Shown piece by piece: positions 21,926-26,647 of a stretch of DNA of 26,647 nucleotides. The notes below the pieces were generated by a model that made no database searches, was not told where the DNA came from, and was given only the letters and a program-made list of their open reading frames with translations. The position numbers and the translations under genes are program-made. Every line of letters begins with the position of its first letter. Positions within the stretch are counted from its first letter, which is position 1. The stretch is from Candidatus Stercoripulliclostridium pullicola (GTDB lineage: Bacteria > Bacillota > Clostridia > Christensenellales > DTU072). The stretch is from assembly GCA_017694145.1 (NCBI GenBank), contig JADINF010000043.1:1-26647 (forward strand), read 5' to 3'.

Positions 21926-23236
21926 ATGAAAGTATGTAAATTCGGCGGCACGTCGATGGCGACTGCCGCGGCGATCAACAGAGTCAAGAAAATAATCCTC
22001 TCCGACAAGGAGCGCAAATTCGTAGTCGTATCCGCGCCGGGCAAGCGTTATTCGCAGGACACCAAGGTCACCGACCTTCTCTACGCGGCGTATGCGGAAA
22101 AATGCGAAAAAGGTAGCTGTAGCAACGCAATGTCCGCTATAAGGGCACGCTTTGTCGAATTATGCGAAGATCTCGGAATAAAAGCCGACATAAATAAATA
22201 TCTCGACGAAGTGGAGAAGGGAATAAACGAATCGACTACTGCCGATTACGCGGCTTCGCGCGGCGAGTACCTATCCGCGGTGGTGGTTTCCGAAGTGCTC
22301 GGCTTCGAGATGGTGGACGCGGCGGACGTCATCAAGTTCAAGCATGACGGTACTTTCGACGCGGAGCTCACCAACGATCTCGTATCGCGTTACGCCGATT
22401 CCGATAAGGGTATCGTATTCCCCGGTTTCTACGGCAGAATGCCGGATAAGTCGATAAAGACTTTTACGCGCGGCGGTTCCGACTTTACGGGAGCGATAAT
22501 CGCAAGAGGCGTGGGCGCAGACGTTTACGAGAACTGGACCGACGTCAACGGCTTCATGGTCACCGATCCCAGGCTTGTCGATTCTCCGAGAGGGATAGAA
22601 GTTTTGAGCTACGAGGAACTGCGCGAGCTCTCCTATATGGGCGCGAGCGTACTCCATCCCGACAGTATTTTCCCCGTACAGATCGACGGTATACCCATCA
22701 ATATCCGTAACACCTTCGATCCCGACCAACCCGGGACAATGATACTTCCGTCCACCGAGGGTTACGACACTCCCTGTATAACGGGTATCGCGGGACGCAA
22801 GGGAAACACCACCATTTCCCTCAAGAAAGCGATGATGAACGGCGAAATAGGCTTCTGTCGTAAAGTCCTGAGCGTGCTCGAGAGGCACGGTCTGAGCGTG
22901 GAGCATATCCCTACGGGCATAGACACCATGAGCATAGTGCTTTCGGACTTCCAGTCTAAAGGTATACCGGAGAAAAAAATAATCGACGACATACGCGGCG
23001 CGGTCAATCCCGATTACATAGAGATATCGCACTCGCTTGCGCTTATAGCGATAGTGGGACACGGAATGGCGAACACTCTCGGAACGGCGGCGAAAATATT
23101 TACCGCGCTCTATAACGCCGGCGTGAATATCCGCCTTATAGATCAGGGTTCGTCGGAGCTCAATATCATCGTCGGTGTGGAAGAGAAGGATTACGCGCTT
23201 TCGATAGCCGCGATCTACAACGCATTCTTCGGCTGA
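21926..23236 (+). CDS. Aspartate kinase, monofunctional with C-terminal ACT domains
   Basis: Phosphorylates aspartate, the committed step to lysine, threonine, methionine and diaminopimelate. The 436-residue chain begins with the nucleotide-binding KFGGTSMA (5-12) and contains VVVSAPGK (33-40), SRGEYLSA (111-118), TRGGSDFTGA (181-190), NWTDVNGFMVTDPR (203-216) and MGASVLHPDS (238-247). Two ACT domains follow from about 294 (GNTTISLKKAMMNGEIGFCRKVLSVL) and 370 (LALIAIVGHGM), which bind the feedback inhibitor. Which end product inhibits it cannot be told. AAGGAAA at 21910-21916 is the ribosome site. It is the last gene of the rightward run and is followed by a strong terminator. lysC, dapG and thrA-like labels are all possible. 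Confidence 0.95.
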   Translation: MKVCKFGGTSMATAAAINRVKKIILSDKERKFVVVSAPGKRYSQDTKVTDLLYAAYAEKCEKGSCSNAMSAIRARFVELCEDLGIKADINKYLDEVEKGINESTTADYAASRGEYLSAVVVSEVLGFEMVDAADVIKFKHDGTFDAELTNDLVSRYADSDKGIVFPGFYGRMPDKSIKTFTRGGSDFTGAIIARGVGADVYENWTDVNGFMVTDPRLVDSPRGIEVLSYEELRELSYMGASVLHPDSIFPVQIDGIPINIRNTFDPDQPGTMILPSTEGYDTPCITGIAGRKGNTTISLKKAMMNGEIGFCRKVLSVLERHGLSVEHIPTGIDTMSIVLSDFQSKGIPEKKIIDDIRGAVNPDYIEISHSLALIAIVGHGMANTLGTAAKIFTALYNAGVNIRLIDQGSSELNIIVGVEEKDYALSIAAIYNAFFG

Positions 23237-23265
23237 TACGTCGTTCGATATCGGTTATCCGCTTG

Positions 23266-23290
23266 CCGCGCCTTACGGGGCGCGGTTTTT
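23266..23290 (+). terminator. Intrinsic terminator after aspartokinase
   Basis: CCGCGCC (23266-23272) and GGCGCGG (23279-23285) with a 6-base loop, followed by five T residues. It starts 30 bases after the stop codon. Confidence 0.85.
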
Positions 23291-23296
23291 CGTTAT

Positions 23297-23320
23297 AAAA
23301 AAACTTCGCTCGAGCGAAGT
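23297..23320 (-). terminator. Intrinsic terminator of the DUF4364 gene
   Basis: An 18-base perfect palindrome (23303-23320, ACTTCGCTC and its complement) followed on the minus strand by a run of seven T residues. It lies 40 bases downstream of the DUF4364 stop, back to back with the aspartokinase terminator. Confidence 0.85.
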
Positions 23321-23360
23321 CTTTATCTCTTTGAGCCGCTATCGTCGCCCGCCCAGCGCG

Positions 23361-23888
23361 TCAGCTTTCGAGAAGTATGTCGTGCAGAGTCTTGTAAACT
23401 TCGGGCGCCGTGTGTCCCCAACTGTTCTTGATAGAGGTAGCGAGCGCTCTGCTGTCCACGACTATCTTCAGGTCCAGCAAAACTTTCGAAGGATCCTGTA
23501 TCTTCAGCGCGACGGTGAACGTTCCGTCGTTGTTACGGAAATAATCGCATACGAATTCCTGCTTCTTGCGGTAGGTTATGCGGTTTTCTTTGATAAAAAC
23601 GGTGATCTCCGTCTGCAATGAGAGGGGAATGTCGTTATAAAAATACGCTATGCAACTGCGACCGTCGGCGGTTATCGACAGCAGAGAGGAGTTGTCGCCG
23701 GGGGTCACGGAACGCGAAATAAACGCGCTTTTGATAAGCTCGTTGATGACTTGTTTGCAATACAGATAGGGTATCCAGCCGTTGTCTATACAGCAGATCG
23801 TAAGGAGCAGATCTTCCGAAATCGGCGTTTCGAATTTCTCCATCACGAACAATACCAACAACTTGTGTTTTGTGCTTTCGTCCTGCAT
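23361..23888 (-). CDS. DUF4364 family protein (winged-helix-like)
   Basis: A 175-residue protein typical of Clostridia. Family features are TKHKLLVLFVMEKFETPISEDLL (helix 1-2), YLYCKQVINELIKSAFI (recognition-helix-like), SLLSITADGRSCIAYF (wing, with the T-x-x-G-R of winged-helix repressors), and a beta-rich C-terminal half with RKKQEFVCDYF and FTVALKI. The fold suggests DNA binding, but no target is known. The start at 23888 is chosen because GAGAGG is 7 bases before it; the ATG two codons earlier would lie almost on the ribosome site. An extended -10 lies about 30 bases upstream. It is monocistronic, with terminators on both sides. Confidence 0.85.
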   Translation of the reverse strand: MQDESTKHKLLVLFVMEKFETPISEDLLLTICCIDNGWIPYLYCKQVINELIKSAFISRSVTPGDNSSLLSITADGRSCIAYFYNDIPLSLQTEITVFIKENRITYRKKQEFVCDYFRNNDGTFTVALKIQDPSKVLLDLKIVVDSRALATSIKNSWGHTAPEVYKTLHDILLES

Positions 23889-23917
23889 TACCATTCCTCT
23901 CGAAGTAGCGGAATATT

Positions 23918-23926
23918 ATTATATCA
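23918..23926 (-). promoter_or_regulatory. Extended -10 promoter of the DUF4364 gene
   Basis: On the minus strand TGATATAAT (23926-23918) is a perfect extended -10 element; no convincing -35 is seen. Confidence 0.5.
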
Positions 23927-23957
23927 CAAATTTCGAGCAAGCGCTCCAACCTAAATT

Positions 23958-23994
23958 AAAATCCCCCGAGCATAAAACTTTTGCGGGGGATTTT
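23958..23994 (-). terminator. Terminator of the M20 peptidase gene
   Basis: Inverted repeat AAAATCCCCCG (23958-23968) and CGGGGGATTTT (23984-23994), 11-bp stem with a 15-base loop. On the minus strand the stem ends in TTTT and continues AATTT. A further small hairpin, GTCCGC-CGTA-GCGGAC, lies at about 24014-24029, closer to the stop codon. Confidence 0.7.
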
Positions 23995-24049
23995 GTACTA
24001 CATATTGTGGTGCGTCCGCCGTAGCGGACACTATGCCCGAAAGGGCGGT

Positions 24050-25498
24050 TTACATACAGGTGTTTTCGTAAAGTCTTATGAAAAATCTCGTTCCCTGCAC
24101 GAGCATTTTCACGTCCTGACGCTCGTTGACGCCGTGTATGCGGTTGGCGTCCTCGACCGTTTTTTCGAAGGGAGTGAAACGGTAAACGTTATTAGTGAGA
24201 TTGTAATAATGTTTGGCGTCGCTCGCCGCTATGAAAGGATAGGGCGCCACGATGTATCCGTCGAATACCTCTCTTATCGTGCGCGCGAGATCGGCGTAAG
24301 CTTCGGAACCGGTGTCGCTCACGGGAGAAGGGTCGATTGAGCCTTCCAGAACGCTTATTTTAACGTGTTTACCGACTACGCGCTGTATGTAGTCGCGCAC
24401 TTCTTCCACCGTTTCGCCGGTGTTTATACGCGCGTTGATCGTGCCTCTCGCGACCGGAGGCAGGGTGTTCGGCGTGGACGCGCCTTCCGCCTGCGTGGGA
24501 GCGAGAGTGGTGCGCATGAGGCAGTTGGTGAAAGGGCTCACCGCGCAAAGCACGGGCTTCAGTACGGGCGAGAGTATGTCGCGGTTTACGAGCGCTAACT
24601 TGAAGCCGAAATTCATGTACGGAGCGAGCGCGCGGAACATTTCCACGGTGGGCTTAGTCCAATGCGGTCTGCGTTTCGAAAATTCCACGTCCGCTATCGC
24701 TTCCGCAAGCATGCCGACGGCAGTCCTTTTGGTGGGAGCGGAAGCGTGTCCGCCGTCTTTTTCCACTTCCAGCACGAAGTCGGCGTAGCCTTTTTCGCAG
24801 GTGCCGATGAGCGCTATCTTGTTGTCTATGCCGAGCAATTTCCCGTCCAATACGGTGCCGCCTTCGTCGATGACGTATTCGAGCCGCACGCCGCGCGATT
24901 CGAGATAAGAGCTTATTTCCTTTGCGCCGTAGGTGCCGCGCAGTTCTTCGTCGTGTCCGAAGCAGAACAATATCGTTCTTACCGGTTTACGCCCTTCCTC
25001 GAGCAATATCTCCAGCGCTTCGAGTGCCGCTATCATCTGCGATTTCATATCCTGCGAGCCTCTGCCGTATACGTAACCGTCCTTGACGCAACCTCCGAAA
25101 GGAGGGACTTCCCAGCCTTCTTCGGGCGCGGGAACTACGTCCTGGTGGGCGAGTATAGCGGCGGGTAAAAGGGATTCGTCGCTCCCTTTCACCTCGTATA
25201 TCACGGCGTATTTGTTGACTATGGTCTTTTTCGCCGCGGCGGCTATGAGCGGATAGCATTTTTCGAGATACGCCTGGTATTCGAGGAAAACGCTTCCGTC
25301 GGCGTCGTTGTCGGGTAAAGTGACGGTAGGTATCCTGACGGCGCCCGCGAGGTGTTCGACAAGGCGCGCCTCGTCTATCGGGCGGGGAGCGTAGTCGCTC
25401 GCTTCCTGTTTGGGGGCGCGCGTGAAAAGCGTGCGCAATACCATAAATACGATGAGCGCGACCACAGCCGCGAGTACGCAATAGCCGAATATCTGCAT
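24050..25498 (-). CDS. M20-family metallopeptidase with N-terminal membrane anchor
   Basis: A 482-residue dizinc exopeptidase/amidohydrolase of the carboxypeptidase S/PM20D1-like branch. An N-terminal helix (4-24) anchors or exports it. Catalytic features are AILAHQDVVP (114-123, metal His118 and Asp120), GRGSQDMKSQ (145-154, bridging Asp150), FGHDEELRGTYGA (180-192, catalytic and metal Glu184/Glu185), YVIDEGG (Asp near 214) and a late NRIHGVNE with the last metal His near 454. A lid domain with DGGHASAP lies between. It should release an amino acid from a dipeptide or N-acyl amino acid, possibly outside the membrane. GGAGG 8 bases before the ATG is the ribosome site. Confidence 0.9.
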   Translation of the reverse strand: MQIFGYCVLAAVVALIVFMVLRTLFTRAPKQEASDYAPRPIDEARLVEHLAGAVRIPTVTLPDNDADGSVFLEYQAYLEKCYPLIAAAAKKTIVNKYAVIYEVKGSDESLLPAAILAHQDVVPAPEEGWEVPPFGGCVKDGYVYGRGSQDMKSQMIAALEALEILLEEGRKPVRTILFCFGHDEELRGTYGAKEISSYLESRGVRLEYVIDEGGTVLDGKLLGIDNKIALIGTCEKGYADFVLEVEKDGGHASAPTKRTAVGMLAEAIADVEFSKRRPHWTKPTVEMFRALAPYMNFGFKLALVNRDILSPVLKPVLCAVSPFTNCLMRTTLAPTQAEGASTPNTLPPVARGTINARINTGETVEEVRDYIQRVVGKHVKISVLEGSIDPSPVSDTGSEAYADLARTIREVFDGYIVAPYPFIAASDAKHYYNLTNNVYRFTPFEKTVEDANRIHGVNERQDVKMLVQGTRFFIRLYENTCM

Positions 25499-25527
25499 GA
25501 TGAATTCCTCCGTAAACGGTTACCTGA

Positions 25528-25556
25528 ATTATACATTAAAATCAATTATTTTGCAA
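25528..25556 (-). promoter_or_regulatory. Sigma-A promoter of the M20 peptidase gene
   Basis: On the minus strand TTGCAA (25556-25551), 17-base spacer, TATAAT (25533-25528), about 29 bases before the start codon. Confidence 0.7.
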
Positions 25557-25593
25557 TACCGTCCCGACTTCGGAAAATAGATTTTTCGAAAAA

Positions 25594-25625
25594 CGCATAA
25601 AGCCCCGTTCGCGAGCGCATAAAGC
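25594..25625. repeat. 10-bp direct repeat with 22-base periodicity
   Basis: CGCATAAAGC occurs at 25594-25603 and again at 25616-25625, each followed after two or three bases by CGTT. The offset of 22 bases equals that between the first two DnaA boxes about 100 bases to the right. Its role is unknown. Confidence 0.45.
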
Positions 25626-25707
25626 TTCGTTTATCGTATTTTTGCGGTTTCGGACGGGATACCGAAAATACCGTTAAAATCGGAATTTGCGCCACTCGTA
25701 AAATGAG

Positions 25708-25758
25708 TTATCCACAATTTTTTTCGAAGTTATCCACATTCGGGCGGGTTTGTCCACA
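25708..25758 (+). other. Cluster of three DnaA boxes
   Basis: TTATCCACA at 25708-25716 and at 25730-25738 are perfect consensus boxes, and TTGTCCACA at 25750-25758 differs at one base. All three point the same way and start 22 and 20 bases apart, i.e. about two helical turns, so DnaA molecules would line up on one face. I saw no other box in the window. The cluster lies in a 516-base gene-free gap between divergent genes. No dnaA or dnaN gene is next to it. Confidence 0.75.
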
Positions 25759-25981
25759 ATTTCGTGCGTGAATTTTGCCTGCGGAAAGGTTTAGCGGGAA
25801 GTTTTGCACATTTACGCAGGGCGGCTTGCGAGTTTGGGTTCCCGTAACAGGGGCGTTTCCGAAGTGAAGGTTTGGGGTGCGCCGAAAAGGGGTATTTCGA
25901 CAAATTGCGCGAGGCTTCGACACCGTTTGCGCTGAAGGCGCGCAGAACTACTTACATAATGCGCGTATACGCACGCAACTG
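25759..25981. other. Gene-free, G-rich stretch right of the DnaA boxes
   Basis: The rest of the 25499-26014 gap has no gene I can support. The plus strand from about 25790 to 25925 has clearly more G than C (runs such as TTTGGGTTCCCG, GGGGCG, TTTGGGGTG, AAAAGGGG). Two minus-strand open readings exist (complement of about 25708-25923 and 25812-25997) but lack ribosome sites and look like chance. A 10-base palindrome GCGTATACGC lies at 25963-25972, just upstream of the right-hand promoter. Confidence 0.4.
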
Positions 25982-26010
25982 TTGACTTAAACCGCATATT
26001 ATTATAGAAT
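25982..26010 (+). promoter_or_regulatory. Sigma-A promoter of the terminal hydrolase gene
   Basis: TTGACT (25982-25987), 17-base spacer, TAGAAT (26005-26010). Expected +1 is about 26017, so an ATG at 26015 would fall at or before the transcription start, while the GTG at 26045 would have a 28-base leader. Confidence 0.65.
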
Positions 26011-26044
26011 ACCTATGGCGCATATCGCGCGTGCGGAGAAGCCT

Positions 26045-26601
26045 GTGCATAAATCCAGAGTTTTGTTTAGAGTGAGCGACGTCGTCAATCATCCTCTGCG
26101 TAATTACAAAAGGTATCCCGAAGTTGACCGTATTTTGAACGTTCCTTACGGAGGCGGCGTTCCCGCACGCAGAAAAATGGACTTATATTTTTCCTCTTCC
26201 GCTAAGGGTAAAGGCGGCTATCCGGTGCTTTTCAACGTACACGGAGGCGGTTTCGTCGCGGGCGGCAAGAAATACAGATCGGGCATCGCTCGGTATTTTG
26301 CGTCGAGAGGGTGGTTCGTCGTCAATATCGATTACGCTCTCGCGCCCGCAGAGGTATATCCCGCGGCGCTCGAGGACTGTATGCTCGCCCTGAACGAAGT
26401 CAACGCGCTTGCCGATAAGTATCCGCTCGACTTGACTAAAATCGTCGTAACGGGCGACAGCGCGGGCGGATATTACGCGGCGCAACTGGTGGCGGCGATA
26501 TACGACGACGGTCTGCGGCGTTCGCTCGGACTTACCGAGTATAAAGGAGCGAAGCCGCGCGCTTTACTTACGTTCTGCGCGCCCTTCGAGCCGGTCAAAT
26601 G
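26045..26601 (+). CDS. HSL-like alpha/beta hydrolase, 3' end lost at adapter junction
   Basis: The N-terminal 185 residues of an esterase-type hydrolase: oxyanion motif FNVHGGGFVAGG (63-74), VVNIDYALAPAEVYPAALEDC (92-112, typical of the hormone-sensitive-lipase group) and nucleophile elbow VTGDSAGGYYAAQL (135-148, Ser139). The acid and His of the triad lie beyond the break. GTG 26045 is chosen because GGAGAAG (26035-26041) precedes it and the promoter puts +1 near 26017; an in-frame ATG at 26015 would add 10 residues but has no ribosome site. From 26602 the reading continues into adapter sequence and gives the artefact peptide CLLYTSPSPRD. It is related to, but clearly distinct from, the hydrolase at 7737. 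Confidence 0.85.
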
Positions 26602-26647
26602 CTGTCTCTTATACACATCTCCGAGCCCACGAGACTTCCAACTTATC
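26602..26647. other. Nextera transposase adapter contamination at the contig end
   Basis: CTGTCTCTTATACACATCT (26602-26620) is the Tn5 mosaic end used in Nextera libraries, and CCGAGCCCACGAGAC (26621-26635) is the Nextera read-2 adapter. The last 12 bases (26636-26647) would be index sequence. None of it is genomic. Confidence 0.97.

Noticed and set aside
25594..25758. Calling the region oriC outright
   Set aside because: dnaA, dnaN and other origin-linked genes are absent, and gene direction on the left side opposes a bidirectional origin here.
25708..25997. Two overlapping minus-strand open readings in the gene-free gap
   Set aside because: No ribosome site and no recognisable domain, and one of them covers the DnaA boxes.

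Overview
The window looks like a contig end from an uncultured low-GC-lineage Gram-positive bacterium (Bacillota, class Clostridia). That placement is inferred from gene content: membrane diadenylate cyclase CdaA, the comEC-holA pair, DUF4364, PadR plus HAAS, DUF1015, a CIRCE-like element, Shine-Dalgarno leaders and near-consensus sigma-A promoters (TTGNNN-17-TATAAT). Base composition is close to balanced. No rRNA, tRNA, CRISPR array, insertion sequence or phage gene was found. The final 46 bases are not genomic: the sequence runs into Nextera transposase adapter, which truncates the last gene.

Layout. 1-700: tail of an NTF2-like protein, then a graveyard of fragments (a helix-hairpin-helix gene running into the 3' end of a GNAT acetyltransferase, and the C-terminus of a GH16-type glycosidase on the other strand). 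700-4320: single-chain iron-sulfur L-serine dehydratase, a decayed immunity-protein-like fragment, and a two-gene aconitase X dehydratase with its own promoter and terminator. 4320-6700: a four-gene operon, padR / HAAS membrane protein / small lipoprotein / araC-type regulator, under a consensus promoter with a palindromic operator. 6780-8654: a translationally coupled kinase-like and HSL-like hydrolase pair. 8729-10390 (minus): anchored alpha/beta hydrolase and MscS channel. 10573-12168: large unknown lipoprotein. 12236-12658 (minus): Hsp20 with a CIRCE-like operator. 12876-14070: thpR and a HAD phosphatase. 14143-14973: divergent PlsC-like acyltransferase. 15077-23236: a mostly co-directional housekeeping run (PHP phosphoesterase, pgsA, comEC, holA, membrane protein, cdaA, DUF1015, aspartokinase). 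23361-25498 (minus): DUF4364 and an M20 peptidase. 25500-26010: a gene-free divergent region with three DnaA boxes. 26045-26601: alpha/beta hydrolase cut by adapter.

How the genes work together. The clearest regulatory unit is the PadR operon: it probably represses itself at the palindrome and controls a two-helix membrane protein, a lipoprotein and a second regulator, which resembles an envelope-stress circuit. The 15-23 kb run mixes phospholipid synthesis, DNA uptake and replication, c-di-AMP signalling and amino-acid synthesis. CdaA lacks its usual cdaR-glmM partners here. I found no clearly new defence or mobile system. The most interesting points are the DnaA-box cluster away from dnaA, the PadR/HAAS/lipoprotein/AraC operon, the orphan aconitase X pair and a leaderless-looking holA.
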